64,000 bases of DNA, taken from positions 1-64,000 of the forward strand of contig NZ_JAHHDX010000015.1 in NCBI RefSeq assembly GCF_018619335.1, in the 5' to 3' direction. Under the pieces are notes generated by a model. That model was not told the DNA's origin. It saw nothing but the letters and a program-made list of their open reading frames with translations, and made no database searches. The DNA comes from Alteromonas sp. ALT199 (GTDB lineage: Bacteria > Pseudomonadota > Gammaproteobacteria > Enterobacterales > Alteromonadaceae). A program made the translations under genes and the position numbers. Positions 35,405 to 44,363 of this stretch are shown here, piece by piece (the first letter of the stretch is position 1; each line of letters begins with the position of its first letter).

Positions 35405-36013
35405 ATGAAAATCTACGAAACGAAAACGGCGCCTAACCCACGTCGAGTACGCATGTTTTTAGCCGAAAAGGGTATTGATGTTGATTACGTTCAGGTCGAT
35501 ATTCAAAAAGGCGAAAACCTAAGTGCAGAAATGCGTGTCAAAAATCCTTTGGGTAAGATACCTATTCTAGAGCTCGATGACGGTACGTGTATTGCCGAAA
35601 CTGATGCAATTTGCACTTACTTTGAAGCATTACAGCCAGATCCACCTCTAATGGGCACTACGCCCGTTGAAAAAGCGACAATATCTATGTGGCAGCGCCA
35701 GGTCGAGCTCGCATTTATGATGCAAATTGGTATGTGTTTCCAGCACACCACGGGTTACTTTAAAGATCGTATGACACCGGTTCCTGAATATGGCAAGGAA
35801 GCGGGAATTAATGCGTCTAAATATCTTAACATTTTAGAGCGTCGGCTCGGTGTTAAAGAGTTTATCGCTGGTGATACATTTTCCATTGCCGACATAACGG
35901 CGTTATGCGCTATGGATTTCGCGCGAGTGGTAAAAATTCGTGTGACCGATGATCATGTTAATTTAGCGCGTTGGTATGACGCAGTAAGCAACCGAGTGAG
36001 TGCAAAAGCCTAA
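35405..36013 (+). CDS. glutathione S-transferase family protein
   Basis: Cytosolic GST-fold protein of 202 residues. The N-terminal thioredoxin-like domain begins [20 protein letters not shown] and contains the cis-Pro glutathione-binding segment LGKIPILEL and [10 protein letters not shown] (about 62-71). The helical C-domain includes [19 protein letters not shown] with the N-capping box. The longer frame starts at GTG 35393, but the protein normally begins at MKIYE, so ATG 35405 is used; the ribosome-binding site (AAGG) is rather distant. It overlaps the next GST gene by one base (TAATG). Confidence 0.87.
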   Translation: MKIYETKTAPNPRRVRMFLAEKGIDVDYVQVDIQKGENLSAEMRVKNPLGKIPILELDDGTCIAETDAICTYFEALQPDPPLMGTTPVEKATISMWQRQVELAFMMQIGMCFQHTTGYFKDRMTPVPEYGKEAGINASKYLNILERRLGVKEFIAGDTFSIADITALCAMDFARVVKIRVTDDHVNLARWYDAVSNRVSAKA

Positions 36014-36672
36014 TGATAGATTTATATACCGCAGCTACACCGAACGGTTGGAAAGCCTCAGTAGCACTTGAAGAAATGGGGCTTGAGTATACTGCACATG
36101 CTGTGAACTTAATGAAAGGCGAGCAGAAAACGCCTGAGTTTCTGGCAATGAACCCAAACGGGCGCATACCCGTTATCGTTGATAGAGAAGCCGACGGCCA
36201 TGTTGTTTTTGAATCTGGCGCAATCATGGTTTATCTGGCTGAAAAGACCGGGATGTTTCTACCTAGCGACGCTAAGCGCAAAAGCCAAGTTATGCAGTGG
36301 CTAATGTTTCAAATGGGAGGCATAGGCCCCATGATGGGACAAGCAAACGTATTTCACCGCTATTTAGAAGAAAAAATTCCGGTAGCAATTGCCCGTTATC
36401 AAAACGAAGTGCGACGGTTATTCACCGTATTAGATAGCAGACTAGAAAATCACGAATACTTGGTGGACGACTATAGTATTGCCGACATGGCTAATTGGTG
36501 CTGGGTGCGCACTTATGAATGGTCTGGTGTAAGTATTGAAGAGTTAGACAACCTTATACGCTGGAAAAACAGTATTGAGGCAAGGCCAACCGCAAGGCGT
36601 GGCGTTGAAGTGCCCAATAAAATTGATAAAGAGGCACTCCTTAAAGGCGCCAAAAACGTGGTTACGAAATAG
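36013..36672 (+). CDS. Nu-class glutathione transferase (YfcG-like)
   Basis: GST of 219 residues resembling YfcG/YghU, a class that has disulphide-bond reductase activity. The N-terminus [20 protein letters not shown] carries the TPNG motif typical of Nu-class enzymes. [11 protein letters not shown] and [15 protein letters not shown] (glutathione site) follow. [20 protein letters not shown] and [12 protein letters not shown] mark the C-domain. It starts inside the stop of the first GST gene, so the two are coupled. Its 3' end overlaps the convergent LysR-type gene by 11 bases. Confidence 0.88.
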   Translation: MIDLYTAATPNGWKASVALEEMGLEYTAHAVNLMKGEQKTPEFLAMNPNGRIPVIVDREADGHVVFESGAIMVYLAEKTGMFLPSDAKRKSQVMQWLMFQMGGIGPMMGQANVFHRYLEEKIPVAIARYQNEVRRLFTVLDSRLENHEYLVDDYSIADMANWCWVRTYEWSGVSIEELDNLIRWKNSIEARPTARRGVEVPNKIDKEALLKGAKNVVTK

Positions 36673-37564
36673 CGCTTGAAACCACATCGACAAATTGATT
36701 TAGCCATCCAGACGCCATACTAGGTTTGTATATCAACTCAAAGTACTCTTTATGGCAAAAGTCATAATCTGATACAGTCACGCTAGTAAGGTTATGGCTT
36801 TTCACTATGAAGTCAGGTACGTATGCCAAAGCGAATCCTCTTTGGACGATAGATAGCATTGTACCAAAATCGTTGCATCGATAATGTATGGACCGAGGTA
36901 CCCTGTCATCTTTCCATCCATCCGAACCTACGCCCCGTTTTATACCACAAAAAGGTGAAACATCAGGGCAAGCGAACCCAAAACTAAGCAAACTTTGGCT
37001 TGTTAATTGGCCGCTTTTCGCTTCTGCTACAGCAGGGTGGTTTTTGGCTGCGGCAATAACATAGGAAGATGAGCCTAACAATATACGTCGAAGCGAAGGG
37101 TCTCTTTCTCGTTCCTCCATTGCAAAAGCAGTAACAAGGGCGATGTCACAGCCCCCTTTAGTGACATTCTCAATCGCTCTACCTTCCCAGCACGCATTGA
37201 TATTGCTGTGGAATCTCGCCTTGAGTTCGGATGACTTCGCGAGCAGTCCCGGTAAGTAGTTTTGAAGCAAAAGCGATGGACCAGCAATGGTGATGTTAGA
37301 TACGGCAGTGCTACCCCTAAACTCGCTAAGCGCTTGATCGGCTTCGTGTACAAGGTGAGTTGCATATAGCAAAAACTTGTTACCCCGAGAGTTGAGCCGA
37401 ATGTGTTTGCCTACTCGGTCAAAAAGCTGAACCTCTAACTTTTGTTCTATGCGTTTTAGCACTTTAGACAATGCGCCCGTGGTTGCTGCCAAGTGCATAG
37501 ATGCTTTGCTCAAGTTCTCATGTTGGGCAATAACGATAAATTTTCTTAGGTCTTCAATGTCCAT
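36662..37564 (-). CDS. LysR-family transcriptional regulator
   Basis: LysR-type regulator of 300 residues. The N-terminal winged helix ([20 protein letters not shown], then [20 protein letters not shown] at about 28-47) is typical, although many LysR proteins have Ser-Gln-Ser where this one has TTGALS. The effector domain covers about 90-295. It is convergent with the two GST genes, overlapping by 11 bases, and divergent from an unknown exported protein gene. Its target is not certain; the exported protein gene, or its own promoter, is most likely by position. Confidence 0.9.
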   Translation of the reverse strand: MDIEDLRKFIVIAQHENLSKASMHLAATTGALSKVLKRIEQKLEVQLFDRVGKHIRLNSRGNKFLLYATHLVHEADQALSEFRGSTAVSNITIAGPSLLLQNYLPGLLAKSSELKARFHSNINACWEGRAIENVTKGGCDIALVTAFAMEERERDPSLRRILLGSSSYVIAAAKNHPAVAEAKSGQLTSQSLLSFGFACPDVSPFCGIKRGVGSDGWKDDRVPRSIHYRCNDFGTMLSIVQRGFALAYVPDFIVKSHNLTSVTVSDYDFCHKEYFELIYKPSMASGWLNQFVDVVSSAIS

Positions 37565-37596
37565 AGATACACTTTATTGTTTCCAGTTAGGAATTG

Positions 37597-37620
37597 ATTA
37601 AGTATTTATTGTAGCTTAAT
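37597..37620. promoter_or_regulatory. candidate LysR-type operator
   Basis: ATTAAG (37597-37602) and CTTAAT (37615-37620) are an inverted repeat with 12 bases between, located in the gap between the LysR-type gene and the divergent exported-protein gene. LysR sites typically have a T-N11-A core; the shape and place fit, but binding is not proven. Confidence 0.35.
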
Positions 37621-37680
37621 TGTGGTTGATTGGTATGCCAGTATCGCCATATTAACGTTCAAGCGAAGCATACAGGGTTT

Positions 37681-38451
37681 ATGAAACGTCTTTGTTTTTC
37701 TATTTTATGTTTGTACATGATGTGTACAGGTGCGACAGCTACAATCACAGATGATTTGATCATCAATGGCACTAGCAAAGCGCTAAAGCCAAGTGCTCCT
37801 TTGCATTCTGACCATAAAAGTCATGACATGACTGGCTCTCACGGTATGGTGTTGTTTACTGATGGCGTTGAACTCTATGCGAGTCACTTGCCATTATATT
37901 ATTCCCCTCACGATTATCAGCTTATCTACAAAGTAGAAAGTACACATAAAGCTAAGTTGATTAGGTATTTGCGCCAAGCGAATGCAAACTCATCTTCTAC
38001 CGGTAACATGATCACCCTGTTACCGGAACACTTTGACTTGAATAAACTTATTGGTGGAGAGCGGTTTTCTATTTCATCACAGCTTTATAAAGGCCATTTT
38101 GAGCGGGGCGGGACTAAGTGGTTAGATGAATCTGAAATAACATTTGCAAAGCTGTTGTTCAAACGTCGCTTGTCACACCAATACAAGCCAGCATACGCTG
38201 ATGGAGATATTCATCAAAAGAGCTTCGACGAGAATTGGACGAGTATTAGTCTAGGCGACAAACAGCTATACATTCATCATATTAGCGAGCGACCGTCATT
38301 CGATGCATTATTTGTCGTTAACGGCTGCCAAAAAACTGCAGAGAACGAAGTGAGTAAAAGTGTGCCAAGCGTGGCGCAAATACAAGATACTTTTACACAC
38401 TGCGATGCGCCAAAGCTAGTGTACTTCGAAACGGAAGACTTTGCGCTGTAA
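37681..38451 (+). CDS. unknown exported protein
   Basis: Unrecognised protein of 256 residues. MKRLCFSILCLYMMCTGATA is a signal peptide. The mature protein has a His/Ser-rich stretch (HSDHKSHDMTGSHGM), then segments YASHLPLYYSPHDYQLIYKV and LPEHFDLNKLIGGERFSISS that suggest a beta-rich fold, and two late cysteines (NGCQKT, HCDAPK). The longer frame starts at 37630, but ATG 37681 is the one that gives a signal peptide, with AGGG just upstream. It is divergent from the LysR-type regulator. No function is proposed; a periplasmic or secreted place is inferred. Confidence 0.6.
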   Translation: MKRLCFSILCLYMMCTGATATITDDLIINGTSKALKPSAPLHSDHKSHDMTGSHGMVLFTDGVELYASHLPLYYSPHDYQLIYKVESTHKAKLIRYLRQANANSSSTGNMITLLPEHFDLNKLIGGERFSISSQLYKGHFERGGTKWLDESEITFAKLLFKRRLSHQYKPAYADGDIHQKSFDENWTSISLGDKQLYIHHISERPSFDALFVVNGCQKTAENEVSKSVPSVAQIQDTFTHCDAPKLVYFETEDFAL

Positions 38452-38482
38452 TGCCAAAGGTTTGCACTAGTGTGATCTGAGT

Positions 38483-39388
38483 TTAAGGTTTTAAGTTGTT
38501 ACTGATGGCCTTGATATGCTCAGGGCCTATGCCGCAACAGCCACCGATAATACTGGCACCCGCCGCTATCCATGATTGAGCGTAATCCGCATAGCGCTCT
38601 GGCGTTATATCGTTGCGAAGCTCTGATAAAAGCGCGTTAGCTTCATGCTGACGCTTTCTTTCTGAAAAGCTATTGGCGTAAGCACCAGTAGTAATGTCCT
38701 CATTTATTTTTCGCGTAATTGTTAGTGCACTTTCCATTTCTTCAGGTTGTGAACAATTAAAAAGTACGCTTTCAACACGCTCCAACAAAGACGCTATTTT
38801 TTCTACCGGCTCGCCTGAGCGAAGGGTTACGGGCTCGTTTGATGAAGCTCTATTTTGCAAGGAAAACGACAGCCAAATGGGATGGGAAGAGAGTGTTTTT
38901 AATAGTGAAACTACCGCTTCAGCTTCTTCAATCGAGCAAGCCGTTTCAATAAGCCAAACATCTACAAAAGGCGCTTGCGCTTTAATAAGAGGCGTTAAAA
39001 TCTCTGCCACACGCTTTGCATCGAATAAGTCCGGGCGATACGAGCCAAAAGCAGGTGGCACACAGCCGGCGACTGACAACTTATCGCTTTTATCCTGCTG
39101 AAAAGTGACGGCCTCCCTTGCTAGCTTAGCCGCTGACTCGGCCAGCAAAAATGCTTGTTCGTTAAACGCGGTTTCACCAATATGAAATGGAACGAGAGCA
39201 TAGGCATTTGTAGTGATGACAGTGGCACCCGCATTTAAAAAGTGGGTGTGAACCTCACGCACTAATTCAGGGGTTTGCATTAATGCCAGTGCAGACCATT
39301 CCGGCTGTTTAAAAGGCGCGCCGATCTTTTCAAGTTCACGACCCATACCACCATCTAGAATATGAATCACTTTGCTACTTACTGTCAT
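38483..39388 (-). CDS. homocysteine S-methyltransferase family protein
   Basis: Zinc-dependent methyltransferase of 301 residues (Pfam S-methyl_trans, MmuM-like), which would transfer a methyl group from S-methylmethionine or a similar donor to homocysteine. IHILDGGMGRELEKIGAPF starts the barrel, TTNAYALVPF follows, and the zinc ligands are Cys in VLFNCSQPEEM and the pair in GGCCGIGPEHI near the C-terminus. AAGG lies five bases before ATG 39388. No S-methylmethionine transporter (MmuP) is nearby. It is 27 bases downstream of the ROK regulator stop, on the same strand, and might be cotranscribed with it. Confidence 0.85.
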   Translation of the reverse strand: MTVSSKVIHILDGGMGRELEKIGAPFKQPEWSALALMQTPELVREVHTHFLNAGATVITTNAYALVPFHIGETAFNEQAFLLAESAAKLAREAVTFQQDKSDKLSVAGCVPPAFGSYRPDLFDAKRVAEILTPLIKAQAPFVDVWLIETACSIEEAEAVVSLLKTLSSHPIWLSFSLQNRASSNEPVTLRSGEPVEKIASLLERVESVLFNCSQPEEMESALTITRKINEDITTGAYANSFSERKRQHEANALLSELRNDITPERYADYAQSWIAAGASIIGGCCGIGPEHIKAISNNLKP

Positions 39389-39415
39389 GAAAACCTTAAC
39401 TGTACATCTTAATAG

Positions 39416-40588
39416 TTAAAAATAGTTAGCCTGAAGCGCCAAGTTTGCGCTTCCAATCGATTGGGCTTTTACGCCCACGTGACCGGGACTAACTTGCGCA
39501 GGTTTAATACCACGCATATCTAAGTCTTTCAGCGCACTTTGGGTTGCTTCAACTAATTGTTCTTTTATGTTGCTTGGTATGGCGCCGTCAATAATTACGC
39601 CGTCTAAGTCCAAAAGGCTCATAGCGCACTGTGAAGCGAAGGCCAGCCCTTTGGCCGTCTCACACACCCAATTTTTTACCAGTGATTCATCGCACTGCCA
39701 GTAGGAGGGTGACTCATAAATGTGCTTGGCGTCTTCCCCTGCTTTTTCCAGCTCTCTTTCCAATAGATAAAGCGAAGACTGTGTTATTAACTGGCGCTGT
39801 TGATTCTGGCCAAAAAAAGGTAGCGAGCCAATAGCACCGGCATTACCCGCTTTGCCATTGATGAGTTGGTTGTTAAGTACCAGGCCGCCGCCTAAAAACG
39901 TACCGACAAAAATATATAAAAAGCTATCGTATTGCTTTGGATTGCCGAAAGACATTTCCGCACTACATGCTGCTCCTGCATCATTTTTAATGAAAACAGG
40001 TAGGTTCAATAAGCTTTCAAGTTCGGTTTGCGGGTCGAACTCTTTCCATTCCTCTAACTCTTTTTTCGGCGCGCCTGCTTCTTCTGCCCAGCTCCAAATT
40101 TCAAAAGGCATAGCTACACCTAACCCTCTCACTAGGCTTTGTTGCGCTGCATCTATATTTTTAGTTAAAACATTGAATGCACGCTGCGCAAAGTTCAGTA
40201 AATTGCTTACCGTCGGGTAAGCGAACTTTTCGTGAAGGGTCGCTTTAACATTGCCTTTTAAGTCGAGTAAGGTCATATCAAAACTGCGGCGACCTACTTT
40301 AAGGCCAATGCTGAATGCCCCGTTAGCATTCAACCCGAAAGGTACTTTAGGCTGGCCGACGCCACCTTTTATAGGCGTTAAGCGTTTAACTAAGCCATCG
40401 GTTTCTAACTTCTTGATAATTACCGTAGCAGACTGCGCCGACAGCCCAGTCAATTGTGCAATTTCAGCTTTAGGTAATGCAATGCGTTGCCGAATTAAGG
40501 TTAAGATCGCGCGCTCGTTCGCTGAGCGATTATCAACTAACTCTGGTGCGTTTTGTGAAGGCAGGTGAAATGCCGATTCAATATTCAA
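39416..40588 (-). CDS. ROK-family transcriptional regulator
   Basis: ROK (repressor, ORF, kinase) protein of 390 residues. The winged helix-turn-helix is at about 25-75 (LPKAEIAQLTGLSAQSATVI, then KLETDGLVKRL). The sugar-kinase-like domain follows, with GLGVAMPFEIW, FIKNDAGAACSAEM and GTFLGGGLVLNNQLINGKAG. The usual zinc-binding CxCGxxGC motif is not visible. The start is TTG 40588 without a strong ribosome-binding site. It is divergent from a fructokinase gene, and the gap holds two palindromes, so it probably regulates sugar use, like Mlc/NagC. Confidence 0.88.
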   Translation of the reverse strand: MNIESAFHLPSQNAPELVDNRSANERAILTLIRQRIALPKAEIAQLTGLSAQSATVIIKKLETDGLVKRLTPIKGGVGQPKVPFGLNANGAFSIGLKVGRRSFDMTLLDLKGNVKATLHEKFAYPTVSNLLNFAQRAFNVLTKNIDAAQQSLVRGLGVAMPFEIWSWAEEAGAPKKELEEWKEFDPQTELESLLNLPVFIKNDAGAACSAEMSFGNPKQYDSFLYIFVGTFLGGGLVLNNQLINGKAGNAGAIGSLPFFGQNQQRQLITQSSLYLLERELEKAGEDAKHIYESPSYWQCDESLVKNWVCETAKGLAFASQCAMSLLDLDGVIIDGAIPSNIKEQLVEATQSALKDLDMRGIKPAQVSPGHVGVKAQSIGSANLALQANYF

Positions 40589-40724
40589 AGTAATTACTAT
40601 CTACCGTTAAAAGTGAAGTGAGTTTAACAAAACCAATCCGCATAGATAATGCCCACTTCTGTTCAATAATGTCTATAGTTTCTAATGCAATAACTACACA
40701 TCCTACAATTCTTTGGAAAAAATA

Positions 40725-40745
40725 TAAATCAATTAGGTTGATTTA
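40725..40745. promoter_or_regulatory. candidate operator 1 between ROK and fructokinase genes
   Basis: TAAATCAA (40725-40732) and TTGATTTA (40738-40745) form a perfect 8-bp inverted repeat with five bases between. It lies in the divergent gap and is a likely regulator site; the binding protein is inferred to be the ROK repressor or another sugar regulator. Confidence 0.45.
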
Positions 40746-40779
40746 ATGGTTTTGTTCGTCAATACTATGCCCCAATTAA

Positions 40780-40794
40780 TTAACGATTCGTTAA
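40780..40794. promoter_or_regulatory. candidate operator 2 before the fructokinase gene
   Basis: TTAACGATTCGTTAA is a perfect palindrome around a central T. It lies 62 bases before the fructokinase ATG, where a repressor could block transcription. It is followed by an imperfect hairpin CCTTG...CAAGG (40795-40817). Confidence 0.45.
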
Positions 40795-40856
40795 CCTTGC
40801 GCATTGTGCGCACAAGGTAAACGTCCTTTATTTACATTTTTTTGAGCGAGGCTGGT

Positions 40857-41825
40857 ATGAAAATTTTATGTTTAGGTGAAGTGCTTATTGATATGTTAAG
40901 CCAAGGTGCAGCCCCCAAAGATGGCAACATACCAGCCATGAAGCCTTTCCAGCCTTACGCTGGTGGCGCGCCAGCTAACGTGGCGGTTGCTGTTGCCCAA
41001 CTAGGTGGTGAGAGCGCGATGGTCTCGAAAGTCGGTGACGATACTTTTGGGGCGTTTCTTAAAGAAATGCTTGATCACTATAAAGTAAACACGGACTTTG
41101 TGTGGACGACTCAAGAAGGCAATACGGCGCTGGCGTTTGTAAATTTAGATGAAGACGGCGAGCGTTCGTTCGACTTCTACGTAGATAATGCCGCGCATAA
41201 GCACATTTCAGAACAAGATTTGTCGACGATTGATTGCGACAAAAATACAGTACTTCACTTCTGCTCGGGTTCAATTTCTGGCCCTGAACTTATCCCTGGC
41301 ACTGAGTTTATTTTAAACAAGGCAAAGGAAAGCGGCATGATGGTGTGTTTAGACATTAACTATCGCCCAGCGTTTTGGGATGATACTGCTAATGCTCCAG
41401 CGCGTATTGATGAGGCGGCTAAGAAAGTTTCTGTATTAAAAGCAAGCCGAGAGGAACTTGCAGAGCTTTACGGCGAAGAAAATGCCGATGCAAAGGTACA
41501 ACAGTGGCTTGATAGTGGGGTTAAGGTTGTATTGGTAACAGACGGTGGTGAGCCAATTCACTATATTACTAAATCGTTCAGCGGCACCTTGGCATCGCCA
41601 AAAATGGACGTAAAAGACACTACTGCAGCCGGTGATTCATTTATCGGTGGTTTCCTTTATTTCCTTTCGACAAAGGTTAAGAATGCCGACGAATTCGATG
41701 CATGGGCCGAAAACTTTGAAAATGTAAGCGAAGCCACTGAGTTTGCTATTCGCTGTGGGGCTTACACAGTAACCCAATATGGCGCATTTAGCGCATTACC
41801 TACTCAGGCAAATATTGCTAAATAA
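40857..41825 (+). CDS. fructokinase, PfkB family
   Basis: Sugar kinase of 322 residues, most like bacterial fructokinases, that would phosphorylate fructose at C6 with ATP. N-terminal CLGEVLIDML and the substrate motif YAGGAPANVAVAVAQLGG are typical. The C-terminal anion-hole signature DTTAAGDSFIGGFLYF with the catalytic Asp is near residue 255. TTG 40842 is in frame upstream, but GAGG lies five bases before ATG 40857. A terminator follows. No sucrose hydrolase or transporter is adjacent; an amylosucrase, which releases fructose from sucrose, is encoded 16 kb away and may feed this kinase. Confidence 0.88.
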   Translation: MKILCLGEVLIDMLSQGAAPKDGNIPAMKPFQPYAGGAPANVAVAVAQLGGESAMVSKVGDDTFGAFLKEMLDHYKVNTDFVWTTQEGNTALAFVNLDEDGERSFDFYVDNAAHKHISEQDLSTIDCDKNTVLHFCSGSISGPELIPGTEFILNKAKESGMMVCLDINYRPAFWDDTANAPARIDEAAKKVSVLKASREELAELYGEENADAKVQQWLDSGVKVVLVTDGGEPIHYITKSFSGTLASPKMDVKDTTAAGDSFIGGFLYFLSTKVKNADEFDAWAENFENVSEATEFAIRCGAYTVTQYGAFSALPTQANIAK

Positions 41826-41867
41826 GTCGGGCGAAAGCACGCTTCAAAACTGTGTGTAATAAACAAT

Positions 41868-41896
41868 AAAAAAGGGTTCAATATGAACCCTTTTTT
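41868..41896. terminator. bidirectional rho-independent terminator
   Basis: AAAAAAGGGTTCA, loop ATA, and TGAACCCTTTTTT form a symmetrical hairpin with T tracts on both strands. It lies between the convergent fructokinase and yeiP genes and should stop both. Confidence 0.9.
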
Positions 41897-41956
41897 GTCA
41901 TCTAAAAGCATTGAAAGTAGCTTAAATTCCAGCCTAGGCTAGTACTTTAAATTGGC

Positions 41957-42532
41957 TTAGTGCTTATCAGCTCTGCTTTGAAATTTTCGTTCTTCGGTGT
42001 TGACCTTAATCCATTCACCTGTGCTGATGTATTCTGGCACTTGTACTACTAAGCCTGTTGAAAGTGTGGCTGGTTTGGTACGAGAAGTAGCAGACGCACC
42101 TTTAATCGATGGATCTGTCTCAACTACTTCAAGCTCAACGCTCATCGGTAAGTCTAAGGCAACCGGCACTTCACTAACTATGACAACTTGAATGCCATCG
42201 GTCTCTTCGTTAATAAACAGCGCTTCGTTTTCAATGCTTTCTTTGTTCAAGTGATAAGGGGTGTAGTCTTCCTTATCCATGAATACATATTCTTCGCCAT
42301 CAATATACGAAAACATGGCAGGGCGACGAATTAAGTCAGCCATATCTAGGGTGTCTGAGTCTTTAAAGGTTTCATCGTATTTGGCACCCGTTACCACGTC
42401 GTACATGCGCATGCGATAGATGCTGCCACCAGCACGGCCTTGAGGGACAGAGCGTTCAATGTCCCGCACGATGCAAGTTTTTCCGTCAAATACCACAGTG
42501 TTATTCTTTTTAATTTCACTAGCCTTAGGCAT
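41957..42532 (-). CDS. yeiP: elongation factor P-like protein YeiP (EfpL)
   Basis: Paralogue of elongation factor P, 191 residues, that binds the ribosome near the peptidyl-tRNA and helps with difficult sequences. The three beta-barrel domains are visible: N-terminal KOW-like (about 1-65), central OB ([16 protein letters not shown] at about 82-97) and C-terminal OB ([17 protein letters not shown] at about 152-168). At the tip of domain I it has QGRAGGS in place of the PGKG loop of EF-P, so an Arg replaces the modified Lys, as known for YeiP/EfpL. AGGA lies seven bases before ATG 42532. Confidence 0.93.
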   Translation of the reverse strand: MPKASEIKKNNTVVFDGKTCIVRDIERSVPQGRAGGSIYRMRMYDVVTGAKYDETFKDSDTLDMADLIRRPAMFSYIDGEEYVFMDKEDYTPYHLNKESIENEALFINEETDGIQVVIVSEVPVALDLPMSVELEVVETDPSIKGASATSRTKPATLSTGLVVQVPEYISTGEWIKVNTEERKFQSRADKH

Positions 42533-42632
42533 GGCGATTTCCTATTGTTTTATTTTCTTAAGGTGCAACCCTTGTTTCTATCTCGCTCCATTCTCTGCGA
42601 TATTGCATAACTTAGAAAGTGTTTTTGTGGGC

Positions 42633-44363
42633 TTAGCCTTCTATTAACGCTTTAACATTAGCCAATGTATCAGCTTCATTAGCGGGCTTGTCCCAACGTA
42701 TTCTATGTATACGGGGAAAGCGCAGCGCAACCCCAGATTTGTGCCTTGATGAAGGGTGCACTGCGTCGAAAGCTACTTCAAGTACCAGCTCTTTTTTCAC
42801 TTCCCTTACTGGACCAAACCGTCCTACGGCGTTGCGTCTTACCCAATTATCCAGTTTTTTGAGTTCTTCATCAGTGAACCCGGAATAGGCTTTTCCGATA
42901 GGCAAAAGCTGACTGTCTTCCCAAGCGCCAAACGTATAGTCAGAATAAAAGCTGGAGCGCTTGCCGTGCCCGCGCTGTGCATACATCATTACCGCATCCA
43001 CAACTAGCGGGTCGCGCTTCCATTTAAACCACTGGCCTTTAGGTCTGCCAGGTACATACTTACTATCTAATCGCTTTATCATCAGCCCTTCTACCGCACG
43101 ATTTTGGCATACTTGGGCGTGTAGCTGGCGCAAGGTTTCAGGTGAAGTGGCATTGAGTGTTTCAGAAAGAAATAAACGGCTGTTATTCGTCTTGCTAAAC
43201 CATTCTTTAAGGGCGTGGCGTCGCGCTTTTAGTGTTTTATCAGTTAAATCTTCACCATTAAGCACCAAAGTATCGTAAACGATAAGTCCAGCCGGGGCGG
43301 AAGACTGTAACGTTTTACTCGGTTTCTTTTTATTAAGGCGCTGCTGAAGGGTATTGAAGGTATCTACGTCTGGCTGTGTGGCGGATGAATTCTGTGAAGC
43401 ATCTTTATCACTACTCGAGCATTGACTAGCCACACTTTGGGCAGTCGATTCTCCAGATGAGTGAAAGCCATGTTCTGCGTTATGGATAACCAGCAGTTCT
43501 CCATCTAGCACCATATTGCCGCTTACAGACTCAAGCAGATCAGGAAATGAGTGGCTAATATCATCGCCAGTACGAGAAAAAAGTGCTTTTTCGGGCACAT
43601 CGCCATCGACCCCACTACCGTTCTGAGTCTTATCATCTAGAGAGTTATTTGACTTAACGACAAGTTGCACACGGATACCGTCGTATTTGTTTTCAATTTG
43701 CCAAGTATTCTTGGTAAATGCGTCGATATCGCTATCTTCAATGGGGTGAGAAAGCATTACCGGATGAAAGGTGACGGCATTTTCAATATCAGGCTTGTCG
43801 GCTTTTCCTTCTAGCCAACCAAGCATGTCGACATAAGGCGGGGTAACCGCATGCCAAAGTGTTTCAACTTCTTTGATGTCCTTATTGCCATAGTCGGCCA
43901 ATATTTGTTTTATAGAGCGTGCCGACACGCCTATACGTAACCCCCGCGTGCCCAACTTTAGTAACGCCCAGCGTTGAGCCGGCGTCATTATTGTTAGGTA
44001 ATGGGCTAGCGTCTCAGAAACTTTCTGCTTACTGACCGAAGCGAAAGTTTCTACCACTTCGGTAAGCGTGGGTAGCGAATCTGTTGGCTCACTATAAGGC
44101 CATAAATGAGCCACGGTTTCACTAACCTCACCCACATAGTCATAGCTCATGGCAAAAAGCTCTGGGTCGGTATGTTCGGTAATGAGCTTTTTCACCGTAT
44201 TGCGCTTAAAAAAGTCGAACCGCAATGTACCTGCCATAGCAGCAATTGCCCAGCCTCGGTCGGGGTCTGGCGTATTAGCAATGTAATCGGCTATAAGCTG
44301 TGCTTTGGCTTTATTTCCAGACGTGAAATAAAGCTGCTCAAGTAAGTGACTGAATGCTTCCAC
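42633..44363 (-). CDS. ATP-dependent DNA ligase (repair-associated)
   Basis: ATP-dependent DNA ligase of 576 residues. The N-terminal helical domain (about 1-200) contains TPAQRWALLKLGTRGLRIGV. The adenylation domain begins at IENKYDGIRVQL with the nucleophile Lys near 223. FSRTGDDISHSFPDLL and MVLDGELLV follow, then motif V PKGQWFKWKR near 440. The OB domain has YTFGAW and PSSRHKSGVALRFPRI. Two insertions rich in Ser/Asn/Asp interrupt the adenylation domain (about 236-258 and 294-332). The start is GTG 44363 after AGGAGG, overlapping the exonuclease stop by one base (TAGTG). It belongs to the ligase/exonuclease/Lhr/PdeM repair set. Confidence 0.92.
   Translation of the reverse strand: MEAFSHLLEQLYFTSGNKAKAQLIADYIANTPDPDRGWAIAAMAGTLRFDFFKRNTVKKLITEHTDPELFAMSYDYVGEVSETVAHLWPYSEPTDSLPTLTEVVETFASVSKQKVSETLAHYLTIMTPAQRWALLKLGTRGLRIGVSARSIKQILADYGNKDIKEVETLWHAVTPPYVDMLGWLEGKADKPDIENAVTFHPVMLSHPIEDSDIDAFTKNTWQIENKYDGIRVQLVVKSNNSLDDKTQNGSGVDGDVPEKALFSRTGDDISHSFPDLLESVSGNMVLDGELLVIHNAEHGFHSSGESTAQSVASQCSSSDKDASQNSSATQPDVDTFNTLQQRLNKKKPSKTLQSSAPAGLIVYDTLVLNGEDLTDKTLKARRHALKEWFSKTNNSRLFLSETLNATSPETLRQLHAQVCQNRAVEGLMIKRLDSKYVPGRPKGQWFKWKRDPLVVDAVMMYAQRGHGKRSSFYSDYTFGAWEDSQLLPIGKAYSGFTDEELKKLDNWVRRNAVGRFGPVREVKKELVLEVAFDAVHPSSRHKSGVALRFPRIHRIRWDKPANEADTLANVKALIEG

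Noticed and set aside
39852-40220. A 122-codon plus-strand frame opposite the ROK regulator
   Set aside because: The ROK domain is intact on the minus strand across this stretch, so the antisense frame is a shadow.
42961-43278. Plus-strand frames opposite the DNA ligase gene
   Set aside because: Ligase motifs are continuous on the minus strand here, and the antisense frames have no ribosome-binding site.
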